This document shows, piece after piece, positions 43,507 to 53,178 of a stretch of 64,000 nt of DNA. The stretch's first letter is position 1, and each line of letters begins with the position of its first letter. Under the pieces are notes generated by a model. The model ran no database searches and had not been told where the DNA came from. It saw nothing but the letters and a program-made list of their open reading frames with translations. Source of the DNA: Rs1 sp036960485 (lineage in GTDB: Bacteria > Pseudomonadota > Gammaproteobacteria > Pseudomonadales > Balneatricaceae); contig JBALXS010000006.1 of NCBI GenBank assembly GCA_036960485.1, forward strand, positions 1 to 64,000, written 5' to 3'. Position numbers and translations under genes: made by a program.

Positions 43507-43522
43507 AGCATGATGGATGCCA
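43507..43522 (-). promoter_or_regulatory. Sigma-54 (RpoN) promoter of the TAXI-TRAP operon
   Basis: On the minus strand, TGGCAT (43522-43517) and ATGCT (43511-43507) are separated by five bases. GG and GC therefore have the exact -24/-12 spacing of the TGGCAC-N5-TTGCW consensus. It lies 54 bp before the TAXI start. The adjacent gene encodes a sigma-54 activator with an intact GAFTGA loop, which supports the call. Confidence 0.8.
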
Positions 43523-43582
43523 AAAATTATAAGCCATTAATAATTAACAATAAAAATTAAAAAAGTAAGGTTAAAAGTGAAA

Positions 43583-43648
43583 TAATGAGCCAAATTATGC
43601 CTATTCTGAGCAGTAATGAGCCATTTATTGCTTATGCGATAAATGGCT
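43583..43648. promoter_or_regulatory. Putative upstream activating region for the DctD-like protein
   Basis: TAATGAGCC occurs at 43583-43591 and again at 43614-43622, 31 bp apart (about three helical turns). The second copy overlaps a perfect dyad AGCCATTTAT (43619-43628) / ATAAATGGCT (43639-43648). The region lies 60-125 bp upstream of the sigma-54 promoter, where enhancer-binding proteins bind. The dyad could instead be a terminator for the regulator operon ending at 43683, but it lacks a T-run. Confidence 0.45.
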
Positions 43649-43682
43649 ATCTTATGGCTAGCGACACAGCACTATTAAGGAA

Positions 43683-45074
43683 TTAGCTGTCGAGATAATC
43701 TGCACGGTTAATACCGTAACGAATCATCTTTTGATTGATAGTACGCCGTGGTAAATCTAGCTCTAACATCACCTGCTTAATGCTGCCACTGTGCCGTGTG
43801 AGTGCATTCTTCAGCAGTTGAGATTCAAAGCTTGCCACTTGTTCGGCCAGTGGTTGGTTATGCTCTAAAGAGCTGTTATCTGCTACTGAACCATGGTTTT
43901 CTTGTCCAGCCATTGATGCAGGTTGGTGCTGTAACATATCGGCAATATTTTGCTCATTGTCTAAGGCGAAGCGCACCGCCACATTTTTCAACTCACGCAC
44001 ATTACCGGGCCAATCGTATTGTAACAGCGCACTGATATCGCCTGCGCGTAATGCTCTGGGCGTTAAGTTATTATCGCTGGCGGCGATACGTAAATAGTGA
44101 TCAAACAACAGCGGAGTATCTTCAACTCTTTGGCGTAAAGGTGGAAGATGTAATTCAGAAACATTGAGGCGATAGTATAAATCTTGGCGAAAACTGCTGT
44201 GATCACGCAGTGCTTCTTTTGAAGCTGCCACCACGCGCAGCTTGACCTGTTGTTGCTTATTTGAACCTAGCCGTTCGATCAAGCCGTCCTGCAATGCGCG
44301 CAAAATTTTAACTTGCACGAAAGCGGGCATTGTTTCAATTTCATCTAACAGTAAAGTGCCACCGTCAGCGTGCTCAAATTTACCTATGCGCCGCGATTTA
44401 GCCCCTGTAAATGCGCCTGCTTCATGGCCGAATAATTCACTCTCAATCAGTGATTCAGGAATAGCGCTACAGTTTATGGGTACAAAGTTTTTTTTCTGGC
44501 GCGAGCTGAAATCGTGTAAACACTGGGCGACTAGTTCTTTGCCCGTGCCTGTTTCTCCGTAAATAACCACACTGGTATCCAGTGCTGCTAAGCGCATTAC
44601 TTGCTTGCGTAAATGCTGCATCGGCGCTGAAATACCAATTAAAGTGGCTTCTATTCCCTGTAACGATGCCAAGTGATTGTGTAGTTTATTGTTTTCTTGT
44701 AACAGTAAATGCTTATCGCAAGCGCGGCGCACCCTTTCACTTAAGCGCTCCGGTAAATAAGGCTTTTCCATAAAATCATAAGCACCTAGTTTCATCGCTT
44801 GGGTGGCCATATCGACATCACCGTGGCCCGTGAGGAGGATGACAGGGACATTGGGAAAGCGCTGATGTATCTGCTGCATAAGCTCAAGGCCATTGAGCTG
44901 AGGCATTAATACATCGCTGACCACCGCGCCAAAAAAATCAGCATCTAATGCAGCTAGTGCCTGTCGTGAGTCGCTAAAGCTGCGCACTTCAAAACCGCAG
45001 ATAGTGAGCCACTGCGCAGTTGATTCAAGCACTGAACGCTCATCATCAACTAATATAACTTGTAATTTATTCAC
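43683..45074 (-). CDS. dctD: Sigma-54-dependent response regulator, DctD-like
   Basis: A 463-residue activator. REC is at 1-120 with D54 ('VVSDVLMP') and 'LLTGHGDVDMAT'. The AAA+ domain has Walker A 'GETGTGKE' (173-180), the sigma-54 contact loop GAFTGA (220-225), 'GGTLLLDEIETMPAFVQVKILRALQ' and 'WPGNVRELKN'. A Fis-type HTH lies at the end ('SIKQVMLELDLPRRTINQKM'). It starts with GTG and overlaps the kinase gene by 8 bp. It should activate the TAXI-TRAP operon next door. The name refers to the C4-dicarboxylate paralogue; the true inducer is unknown. Confidence 0.9.
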   Translation of the reverse strand: MNKLQVILVDDERSVLESTAQWLTICGFEVRSFSDSRQALAALDADFFGAVVSDVLMPQLNGLELMQQIHQRFPNVPVILLTGHGDVDMATQAMKLGAYDFMEKPYLPERLSERVRRACDKHLLLQENNKLHNHLASLQGIEATLIGISAPMQHLRKQVMRLAALDTSVVIYGETGTGKELVAQCLHDFSSRQKKNFVPINCSAIPESLIESELFGHEAGAFTGAKSRRIGKFEHADGGTLLLDEIETMPAFVQVKILRALQDGLIERLGSNKQQQVKLRVVAASKEALRDHSSFRQDLYYRLNVSELHLPPLRQRVEDTPLLFDHYLRIAASDNNLTPRALRAGDISALLQYDWPGNVRELKNVAVRFALDNEQNIADMLQHQPASMAGQENHGSVADNSSLEHNQPLAEQVASFESQLLKNALTRHSGSIKQVMLELDLPRRTINQKMIRYGINRADYLDS

Positions 45075-47187
45075 TTGTGCTCTTCTCTAAGTGGAGAGGT
45101 TCTTTAGCTAACTGTTTATCTATTAATGGTAAGCTAAAGGTAAAGGCTAAGCCTGTCGAGGTATTTTTAGCGCTGATATCACCCTGAAAATCATCGAGAA
45201 TGTTTTTGATAATAGAAAGCCCTAAACCCAGCCCCATACCAATATCTTTAGTGGTAAAAAATGGCTCAAATATTTGGCTTAAGTGTTGCTCATTAATACC
45301 TCCACCAGTATCACTGAGCTGACAAATAACTCTATGTTCGACAATAGAATATTGCAATTTGATTACTTTAGTATGAGTTTGTGCCATAGCATCCATTGAA
45401 TTGCGCAGTAAATTAAACAGCACTTGCTCTAACCCTGTTCGATCAGCCAGCACTATCGCACTGTCACACTGGGTACTGTATTCACAGTGAATTTGCTGTT
45501 GTGCGAATTCAGGTGCTAATAGCGCAAGTACATCGCGGGTGACGCAAATAAGATCAACAGCGTGGCCTCTATTAGGTTTAGCGTAGGAGAATGTTTTTAA
45601 CTGGCGGGTAATAACCACCATGTTGTCGACTAAGTGATTAAGCGAATCAAGTTGCTGCTCAATTAATGCCGGGTTGTCTTTAACGCGCGCTAAAATTGCC
45701 AAATAGTTACGCAGTGCAGTAAGTGGTTGATTAATCTCGTGAACAATAGCCGTAGACATACGGCCCAGCACCGCCATTTTTTCAACTTTAAGCAGTTCTG
45801 CCTGAGCGCTTTCTAGTGCTCTGGTACGCCTGATAACCTTATCTTCCAAAGATTCATTAGCCTCTTTAAGGCTGCGCTCCAGCTGTTTACGCTTGGTGAT
45901 ATCAACCAATGTCACCAGGTATTCAATAACGGCGGTACTGCGCATTAGTTTGATACTAAACATGACAGGGAAAAGAGAACCATCAGCGCGCTTCGCAACT
46001 ACTTCATAACCGGTAAGCGGGCTAAAATTACCTTGTTTTAAATTTTCAAGCGTTCTATCAAGAGAGACAAAATTCGATAAATTATCAAATAGGATTCCTA
46101 GGGGCTGATTGACAACATTACTCAGTGAAATACCAAATTGCTGCATCACTAGTGGGTTGATAAAGGTTATATGTGCGTGCTTATCTAACGTAATCAAACC
46201 TGATTGTGCAGTATTGATGATATGGCGTGCACGCGCTTCACTTTCTAACTGAGCCGCTATCACTTGTCGTTGGGAGAGCTTTTTAGCGCGCCATTCTCGT
46301 AAATACATCAGCATTAACGCTAAAATAAGGGTACTAGAAAATACTGCGGCACTGCTCCAAAAAGGCTTTGATTTAACATTGAGCGGGATTAACACACCGA
46401 TGTTCCATTGGGTGTCATCTAACAATACTTGTTGAACTAAATAGTCAGTGGTGTTCTTTCGCAATACATTAATGGTGGTGCCGTCGAGTAAGGTTTCTGT
46501 ATTTGAAGTATCGAAAACATTAAAAGTATTGCTAATTATTTGATCACTAGGGGAGATACTTAACGCTTTTGTTGCATATATCAGCGCGTTTTGGCGATCA
46601 CTTAAATAAAAAGCTTCTCGTGTGGTTAGCTCTTCTAGCGTTTTCGCGATATCAATGCGAATAACCGCAACCCCGATTAAGCGTTGCAAGTGATAAATAG
46701 GGGCAGAAAAATAAAACCAAGCCACGCGGTGTTCATCAAACCATACACCACTGCCTTGTTCGCCTTTTATGGCTTGCTGAAAAAAAGCGCTCTGATTATA
46801 GTTGGTGTTTAAAGAGTTAGGTTGTGCACGCCAATTACTATAAGCGGCAACGTCTGCTTTGCTGTCTAAAACTAATAAAGAAGCAGAGCCAACAATTAAA
46901 TTGGTTTGTTCTAAATAACGGCGCACTCGATAGAGGTTTTTTAAGTTAGAGTCATTCAGTAAAGCTTGAACATCCAATTGCTGAGAGACAATGTAAGGTA
47001 GTGCGTGGAATTTATTTAAGGCTGAGCGCACTGCAGAAATAGTGTTTAACAGCTGGGAACTACTATATGTCTGAGTATTGGTAAGCTCCCAGTCACGCAC
47101 GTAAAAATAGCTAAGCCAACTCAAACTTAAGCTGGTAATCATAAAAATACTGATAATATAGCGCCGTTTTATAAACATTACAGGCAT
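45067..47187 (-). CDS. dctB: Sensor histidine kinase, DctB-like with extra PAS domain
   Basis: A 706-residue kinase. TM1 is at about 8-28, a double-Cache-type periplasmic domain at about 35-265 ('AVIRIDIAKTLEELT', 'WNIGVLIPLNVKSK') and TM2 at about 275-295. A PAS domain (about 325-435, 'LVTLVDITKRKQLE') and a coiled coil follow. The HisKA motif is 'MSTAIVHEINQPLTALRNY' with the phospho-His near residue 483, then the ATPase domain 'LFNLLRNSMDAM', 'DTGGGI' and 'GMGLGLGLSIIKNIL'. Classical DctB lacks the PAS domain, so this is a variant. It overlaps its regulator gene. ATG 47187 is preferred over TTG 47193. Confidence 0.88.
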   Translation of the reverse strand: MPVMFIKRRYIISIFMITSLSLSWLSYFYVRDWELTNTQTYSSSQLLNTISAVRSALNKFHALPYIVSQQLDVQALLNDSNLKNLYRVRRYLEQTNLIVGSASLLVLDSKADVAAYSNWRAQPNSLNTNYNQSAFFQQAIKGEQGSGVWFDEHRVAWFYFSAPIYHLQRLIGVAVIRIDIAKTLEELTTREAFYLSDRQNALIYATKALSISPSDQIISNTFNVFDTSNTETLLDGTTINVLRKNTTDYLVQQVLLDDTQWNIGVLIPLNVKSKPFWSSAAVFSSTLILALMLMYLREWRAKKLSQRQVIAAQLESEARARHIINTAQSGLITLDKHAHITFINPLVMQQFGISLSNVVNQPLGILFDNLSNFVSLDRTLENLKQGNFSPLTGYEVVAKRADGSLFPVMFSIKLMRSTAVIEYLVTLVDITKRKQLERSLKEANESLEDKVIRRTRALESAQAELLKVEKMAVLGRMSTAIVHEINQPLTALRNYLAILARVKDNPALIEQQLDSLNHLVDNMVVITRQLKTFSYAKPNRGHAVDLICVTRDVLALLAPEFAQQQIHCEYSTQCDSAIVLADRTGLEQVLFNLLRNSMDAMAQTHTKVIKLQYSIVEHRVICQLSDTGGGINEQHLSQIFEPFFTTKDIGMGLGLGLSIIKNILDDFQGDISAKNTSTGLAFTFSLPLIDKQLAKEPLHLEKSTSE

Positions 47188-47522
47188 ACTCAATGATAAA
47201 TGCGCTTAATATACTGCAATTGTGTGTGGATGTGAAAAATCATGACAAACAAGCATTTAATATGACTGAAGATCGCTGATAGACCAATTGAGAGTTTAGG
47301 GGCAATTACGCGTACTATAATGCTTATTGGGTGAAAAATAACTTAGCTGTTGAATAGGAAATATTAATAAAAACACAGTCTTGATTAGTTTTTCTTATCA
47401 GTTGATAGAGCTTTTTGGTTTGTGCAGTGCAATTATTTTATTGATAATCTCCATATAAATAATATGGGTTTAGCTGGGCTAATGCGCTTAACTAAATTGA
47501 ATTTGGTCAATATAGGTTGTGC

Positions 47523-47549
47523 CTTTTGCATGTGATAATTGTGCAAAAG
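47523..47549. promoter_or_regulatory. Inverted repeat upstream of the 580-residue gene
   Basis: CTTTTGCA (47523-47530) and TGCAAAAG (47542-47549) form a perfect 8-bp dyad with an 11-nt centre, about 50 bp before ATG 47598. It looks like a regulator-binding site or a leader hairpin. The regulator is unknown. Confidence 0.4.
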
Positions 47550-47597
47550 CTTCAGGCTAAAATAATAATGAGCTGTGCAATGCCAAAGGATAATGAA

Positions 47598-49340
47598 ATG
47601 ACACTCCCCGCTGCAATATCAAGCGCGCTTCGAGGCGATGCAGCGCTACCTTTACGTTCAATACAACAAGTGATGGATATTGAACGATTAGGTGCTATGC
47701 ATCAAAGCAGATTGAGCTTTATGCGCACCTTGGTGCGCCGAATTATGCGTGAGCGATGGCAAATAAGTATTGATCAGCTCAATTTGGACGTTAATGGTTA
47801 TGGCACCGTTATTTATAAGATTAAAACGGCTAATCGCATATACAGTTTCGTCGTATTTTCAAATTATTTAGCTCCCGAAGATAGAAATGATCGAGTGATC
47901 GCCAGCCAATGGGATTTAACCATGGCGCTGGTGGATGGCGAGATAGATGAGCAATACTTAACACAGCTTCGCAATAATGTGCCCAAACAAGAAGCGGGCA
48001 GAGTTGACTCTAGAGTTTTTGTTTTATCAAGGGCAAATCGCAGTGCGCGTAACTTTGACTATATAGTGAATGCGCTAGCCAGCGGCGAGCAGCCATCTAT
48101 TGATAAAATAGCGCAAGTTGGTTATCTGTATCGAACCACAGCCGTTTATGGCAGCGGGAAATTAGGTATGGCTGATTGGGAAAAAGTGAGTACGCATTTT
48201 GCTGACTTTAATAGGCCATTTTCAGCCGAAATGTTTGTGTGTTTAATGTTGCGCAATTTTAGTTTATTACAAGTTGAGCATATAGCGAAAAATAAAGCGC
48301 CTGGCAGTTATCAGCCAATGCACGTAGCAATAAAGCGCTTTATCGGTATTGGTAATTCAACCGGTTTAGGTATGGCCCCCTATTTGATTAATCACCCACT
48401 ATTGATTAATCGCTGGGTAGAAATGCGTGAATTAGCCCTAGCGAGAATTCGAGTGTTAGGCGGACAAAGCACTACAATTAAGCACAAAATGCAGCTGTTG
48501 ATAGAACGCGCCATTGAATACACCGCACAAACCGTTACTGAAGATGCGCAGCAAACTGACAATAACCACAAAATGTTGTTAGATTTGCAGCTTTTAAGCG
48601 CATTTGTTGATAAAGATTTTACCGGTTGGAATGAGGTGATCAGCTGGACTGAAGAGCATTGCTCTTTGCAAGGTCAAGAAATGTTGGTCTCTATTTTATT
48701 AGAACTGTATCCAGAACATGTTGAGGACCTAGAAGACTTTTTAGTCGTTAACGACACTTTAGATATTGAGCCGCTAATGTCGCTAACACAGTTACAGCAA
48801 GTGATAGAAGCGCGCTATGATTGGGCATTAAAGTATGACTTTAGCCAACCTGACACTTTGGCTAATTTTTGGTATAGATCAGAAGAAAAAATGGAACCGC
48901 GCTTAGGAAAAACTAATCATGAGCCTGGTGCTGAACGACAAATGCCGCTAGGCATCGCCTATGAAGTGCGCAAATGCTATGACCTAATTAAAGCTTATCG
49001 AGCAGATTTTGATGAAAACCAACGCTGTGCTCATTTTGTACAAGCGTATCCGCATTTACGGGGAATTGTTAGGCGTATCCAAGGTATGAATAACGGTTTA
49101 TACGGCGACATACAAGTCAATTTATTGGATAAAGATGTACTACCAATGCACTTGCTACGCTGTAAATTAGCCTTTTTCGGAGTTGGGAAATTTGATCCAA
49201 AATCTAAGCTTTGGGTGAGGAATACCATGTTTCAAGGTGCACCTTTACTAGAGGAAATAGGCCAACCTTTTAGCGATGATTGGTTCCTACCGCTAGCGCC
49301 AAATCTAGAAATACCCTCTACTGTAAAGAAGGAGCTGTAA
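47598..49340 (+). CDS. Conserved-looking large protein of unknown function (580 residues)
   Basis: A soluble-looking protein without signal peptide or clear membrane helix. It is mixed alpha/beta, with many Arg/Asn and several tryptophans, such as 'RIYSFVVFSNYLAPEDRNDRVIASQWDLTMALVDGEI', 'MFVCLMLRNFSLLQVEHIAKNKAPG' and 'RCAHFVQAYPHLRGIVRRIQG'. ATG 47598 is selected because AAGGA lies 7 nt upstream; in-frame starts at 47517 and 47568 lack one. It is followed after 2 bp by a DUF3726 gene, so the two are one operon and probably one function. They sit beside the TRAP and quaternary-amine genes. No family was recognised. Confidence 0.85.
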   Translation: MTLPAAISSALRGDAALPLRSIQQVMDIERLGAMHQSRLSFMRTLVRRIMRERWQISIDQLNLDVNGYGTVIYKIKTANRIYSFVVFSNYLAPEDRNDRVIASQWDLTMALVDGEIDEQYLTQLRNNVPKQEAGRVDSRVFVLSRANRSARNFDYIVNALASGEQPSIDKIAQVGYLYRTTAVYGSGKLGMADWEKVSTHFADFNRPFSAEMFVCLMLRNFSLLQVEHIAKNKAPGSYQPMHVAIKRFIGIGNSTGLGMAPYLINHPLLINRWVEMRELALARIRVLGGQSTTIKHKMQLLIERAIEYTAQTVTEDAQQTDNNHKMLLDLQLLSAFVDKDFTGWNEVISWTEEHCSLQGQEMLVSILLELYPEHVEDLEDFLVVNDTLDIEPLMSLTQLQQVIEARYDWALKYDFSQPDTLANFWYRSEEKMEPRLGKTNHEPGAERQMPLGIAYEVRKCYDLIKAYRADFDENQRCAHFVQAYPHLRGIVRRIQGMNNGLYGDIQVNLLDKDVLPMHLLRCKLAFFGVGKFDPKSKLWVRNTMFQGAPLLEEIGQPFSDDWFLPLAPNLEIPSTVKKEL

Positions 49341-49342
49341 TC

Positions 49343-50134
49343 ATGCATGTATCAATGATAGAGCTAAAAGCTGCATTACGCCGTTGTTTTGAAGCCACAG
49401 GATATTTTGTGGGCCATTACGAAGATGCCGCTGAAATGATTTTGTGGTTGGAAAAGCATGGTTTGAATGGCTTAGCTGAATTCAATAGCTGCCTGCCATA
49501 CATCGGCCTAGATCAAAATAAGCAGCCGAGCACCATTGTATATGAAGATAGCTCAGCCATTGTGGTAGATAGCCATAATCGTAGTTCGCTAAATAGTATT
49601 GCAGCGGCACTAGATGTCGCTTATTTAAAATCTGTGCAAAACGGTATAGCGACCGTTACTATCCGTAATTGTCATAATCGTAAGTTCGTTTTAAAGGCAT
49701 TAACTGATTGCGGTCGCAGAGGCGTTAGTATCGTTGCCTATTGGCAAAATGGTTCCAAAGTTATCACTGAACATACAGCGGCTATAAAATCAGGGCACAA
49801 ATATCCAAGTTATCATGAAGCAGTAATTGAAAAGCATGCTGACCTTCTACCTGAAATAGAACAACTGCAAAGCTTAACTATTATCTGCAGTACTAGGGTT
49901 GATCTATCTTCTTCGCTGAAAGTGAGGGCATCTTCAACAGATATAGCTAAGAACAAGCTTATTCAAGATAAAACAATATATGTTAGCAGCGCGCAAATAG
50001 CTGCTAACAAACTTAGCAGTGTTGAGTTTGGCATTGAAATATCAGAGCAATTATGGGCTTCTATCAATCGCATAGGTGAGGGGGTGCTGGTTGAAAGCAA
50101 CGATGAGTCTCGAAAAGGGGCGGGGGCGAGTTGA
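49343..50134 (+). CDS. DUF3726-type protein
   Basis: A 263-residue soluble protein. The start 'MHVSMIELKAALRRCFEATGYFVGHYEDAAEMILWLEKHGLNGLAEF' is the pattern remembered for DUF3726 proteins, which recur next to amino-acid and betaine catabolic genes. Residues 85-170 form an alpha/beta region ('IATVTIRNCHNRKFVLKALTDCGRRGVSIVAYW'). GGAG lies 8 nt upstream of ATG 49343, and only 2 bp separate it from the preceding stop. The function is unknown. The operon link suggests that it works with the 580-residue protein. Confidence 0.8.
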   Translation: MHVSMIELKAALRRCFEATGYFVGHYEDAAEMILWLEKHGLNGLAEFNSCLPYIGLDQNKQPSTIVYEDSSAIVVDSHNRSSLNSIAAALDVAYLKSVQNGIATVTIRNCHNRKFVLKALTDCGRRGVSIVAYWQNGSKVITEHTAAIKSGHKYPSYHEAVIEKHADLLPEIEQLQSLTIICSTRVDLSSSLKVRASSTDIAKNKLIQDKTIYVSSAQIAANKLSSVEFGIEISEQLWASINRIGEGVLVESNDESRKGAGAS

Positions 50135-50166
50135 ATGATTGGGGACGAATGAGCGTTTATGGCTAC

Positions 50167-50884
50167 TTAATCACTGGCTGAATTGCGCTCCACAGAGTCA
50201 ATTTCTTGTTTTGTGTCTTGCTTGAATGCGAAGTACAGCTGAGCTTCCCTTAACATATAAACAAGCTCATAATCGTCAACATTTAAGCCTTGGTGTTGAA
50301 GAAAAAACATAGCAGCATTTTCTTCATAAGCCCACAAATCGATTCGATCTTGTGTCAACACCCTAATTAAAGAATCGACAAAGGGAATGGTTTTGAGATC
50401 ACCATTCTTGAAATTTTTTCGATTGGCTAAAAGATTTGATACCAGCAATAAACCAATTTTATACTTTCTTATATATTTATCTCTATTAATAGTGATATGA
50501 CGACTCTTTTTAGCCATTAATACTATTCTAGTGCTGCTAATAGGGCCTACCCATTTGAATCGCATTTCGCCTATTGCGGTTCTTGTCATTGAAAGTAAAA
50601 GGGTATTACTATTTCGTTGCAGTTGGCGATAATATTTTGGCTAAGGCTGGATTTATACTTTGTTTATCAAGCCTAATACGCTGTTTTAGCGTAAGCTTTG
50701 ATCAACCAATCAACCGCAGTGCCTACTAAACGCCCTTGGAGTTGAAGTAGTTATAAGGTGGGTGTTCTTGTGTGAGTATCTGAATATGGTTAAGAGAAGC
50801 TGCGTTTGCTGAGGGCACTAAGAAAGAAGCGTTCAATGAAATAACAACTAGCAGTACATTGGTTCTGCTGCGCGATATGAACAT
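50167..50884 (-). pseudogene. Dead SBP family 3 binding-protein gene
   Basis: Starting at ATG 50884 (GAGGA upstream) the minus strand encodes a good signal peptide (MFISRSRTNVLLVVISLNAS...) and then 'LTQEHPPYNYFNSKG', followed by stops and frame changes. From 50589 another frame gives the rest of the binding protein: 'RFKWVGPISSTRIVLMAKKS', 'DRIDLWAYEENAAMFFL'. It is a clear paralogue of the intact protein at 4840-5565. The gene is inactivated by at least one frameshift in the first third. Confidence 0.85.
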
Positions 50885-51382
50885 ATTTTCCTCGGTTTAA
50901 AAATCTTAGTTATATTTATGCAATGCGCAACATAGTATATCCGCAACAGATATACTGACTGTCTTGATACTTGTATGTCAATATCATTAATGTAGCGATT
51001 TTTAAATGATAGCTGACAAGATTTATATTGTTTAAGTTAAATTTAGTACTTGTACTCAGTTATTACACAGTAGAACAAGAAAGCGATGTCTTTCTAGCTA
51101 TTTTAAGTTTAAATTAATGGATTATATGAGATCTCAGCACAGAGGCTGCGTTTTATCATGCCAGTTAAAAAACTGGCTAAACGTTTAACAAGTGAGAGAT
51201 CTTACACTAATAGTTATTTTAGATTAGTTACGCTTATTAGGCTGTGCAGAAATATCAGTGTATAGTCTTTTTAATCAATATCTTATCCGCCGTACACCCC
51301 ACTAATATTCTTATTGACGATCATCATCAAATTTCCATATTGTGGTGTATGGTTGTATTAAAATTCAAAAGATCGAGGGATA
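50885..51382. other. Intergenic region before the MFS gene
   Basis: About 500 bases without a supported gene. A perfect hairpin GCCAGTT (51160-51166) / AACTGGC (51171-51177) with an AAAA loop is followed by no T-run. The promoter of the MFS gene must lie near 51300. Confidence 0.4.
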
Positions 51383-52591
51383 ATGAACACTCAAACTCAG
51401 GCTGTAATTAAGCCGCATATTGCTATCTTAATCGTGTTGTCTGCGATAGGGCCAGTAGCATTAAATATTTTCTTGCCGTCTATGCCAAGCCTCACAGAGT
51501 CTTTAAATACTAGTTACGATATTGCTCAGCTGACACTAACATTATATTTAGTTGCGACAGCAGTATCCCAGCTGATATTAGGTCCCTTATCCGATAAATA
51601 TGGGCGCAGACCTGTGATACTGGGAGGCGTTTTTATTTATGTAGTTGCTAGCCTTGCCTGCGCTTTTGCTTTTAATATTGAGCAGTTAATTATCGGTAGA
51701 ATATTTCAAGCAGCAGGAGGTTGTGCCGGAATTGTGATTACCCGAGCCATCGTAAGAGATTTATATGATCAGCAAAAAGCCACTAGTATATTAGGCTATA
51801 TGACCATGATAATGGCCATTGCTCCTATGTTATCGCCAATTATTGGTGGATATTTAGACCAATGGTATAGCTGGCGCGCCAGTTTCTATTTAGTTTCACT
51901 GTTTGGTTTTGGGTTATTAGTCATCAGTGCGACTAAGCTGCATGAAACTAATCACCAATTGGTTAGTGACATGAAACTCAATAATATTTTTTCTAAATAC
52001 AAAGTGTTGTTAGTAAGGCGCCAGTATTTAGGATACGTATTAGGTACCTCTTTTGGCTCAGCGGTGTTCTTCGCTTTTATCGCCGGCGCTCCTTTTTACG
52101 CCACTCAGGTACTAGGGCTATTACCGAGCGAATATGGCTTTTACTTTATTATGGTTTCTTGCGGTTATATGAGCGGAAATTTCATATCAGGGCGCTTTGC
52201 TACCAAGTTATCCGGCCAATTAATGTTAAGAATTGGCAGTGTCGTGTTGGTTTTAGGCGCTAGCGTACTCGTTTATTTCAGTTACGTTGGATTTTCGCAT
52301 CCAGCATATCTGTTTATGCCAATGGCGCTTATAGCTTGTTCCAACGGCATTGCGATCCCCAATGGAATGGCAGGTGCCTTAAGCGTTGAGCCTAAGCTGG
52401 CAGGCACTGCATCAGGTTTAGCAGGGTTTTTGCAAATAATATTAGGTGCCGCTGCAACGTTTGTGGTGGGTTTTGTACACGATGGAACCGCAATACCAAT
52501 GGTGGTTGCGATGGTGGTGTGTGCATTGCTTTCAGTGCTGTTTTTTCAAGTGATGGTGCAGCATAACAGTGCAGTAAAACCTGTGGGTTAG
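51383..52591 (+). CDS. MFS transporter of the Bcr/CflA drug-resistance family
   Basis: A 402-residue inner-membrane exporter with 12 predicted helices. The signature of the family is 'LPSMPSLTESLNTSYDIAQLTLTLYLVATAVSQLILGPLSDKYGRRPVIL', followed by 'GGCAGIVITRAIVRDLYDQQKA' and 'GTASGLAGFLQIILGA'. Proton-driven efflux of small hydrophobic compounds is usual. It is a single gene; no regulator is adjacent. Confidence 0.92.
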   Translation: MNTQTQAVIKPHIAILIVLSAIGPVALNIFLPSMPSLTESLNTSYDIAQLTLTLYLVATAVSQLILGPLSDKYGRRPVILGGVFIYVVASLACAFAFNIEQLIIGRIFQAAGGCAGIVITRAIVRDLYDQQKATSILGYMTMIMAIAPMLSPIIGGYLDQWYSWRASFYLVSLFGFGLLVISATKLHETNHQLVSDMKLNNIFSKYKVLLVRRQYLGYVLGTSFGSAVFFAFIAGAPFYATQVLGLLPSEYGFYFIMVSCGYMSGNFISGRFATKLSGQLMLRIGSVVLVLGASVLVYFSYVGFSHPAYLFMPMALIACSNGIAIPNGMAGALSVEPKLAGTASGLAGFLQIILGAAATFVVGFVHDGTAIPMVVAMVVCALLSVLFFQVMVQHNSAVKPVG

Positions 52592-52794
52592 ATTTAAAAA
52601 AGTAACTTTACAGAGAGGCCATTTAGCACACCAAGCTACAGTTAAAAAGCTTAAGCTAGAAGCTCTTGCTGCTATATATGTTGTAGTATTATTCGTTCTG
52701 GATGGAAGCTAGTTAGGATAGAGATTTATCCTATTGACTTATATTTGAATGTGCTTATATTCAAGCATACAAACAACAAATAGGGATATGAATT

Positions 52795-53178
52795 GTGATT
52801 AAACCAGTTAGAACTTTTTCAGCTATTGCTGTTATGTTTACTTTAGCAGCCTGTAATGGAGGTATTAAACCAGAGCAGCAAGAAGAGATATTAAGTACCC
52901 CTTCTCTCAACAATGAACAACTTATGGCTGCAGTGAATGGGAAAAGCTTCTCCGCTAATATATTGTCTGGTAGCCACCCGGGTAAGTACGTTTTTAAGTA
53001 TGATGTTGATGGTACCTTATATATCCAAACATCTAGATATAACAGTACACGACAGTGGTCTATAAAAGATGCAACACTATGTGTAGAAACATGTCACCAA
53101 TACTATCAAGATGATGCCACGGGTAATCTCTATGGTAAAACTGATGGTAAAATATCAATAGTCTTGAAGCCACAATAA
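52795..53178 (+). CDS. Small lipoprotein, function unknown
   Basis: A 127-residue protein with a lipoprotein signal: the hydrophobic stretch 'FSAIAVMFTLAAC' places the lipidated Cys at about residue 20. The mature part is short, with 'GKYVFKYDVDGTLYIQTSRY' and 'WSIKDATLCVETCHQYYQD', an all-beta look similar to other small outer-membrane lipoproteins. The GTG start follows AGGG. No family was recognised. Confidence 0.7.
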   Translation: MIKPVRTFSAIAVMFTLAACNGGIKPEQQEEILSTPSLNNEQLMAAVNGKSFSANILSGSHPGKYVFKYDVDGTLYIQTSRYNSTRQWSIKDATLCVETCHQYYQDDATGNLYGKTDGKISIVLKPQ

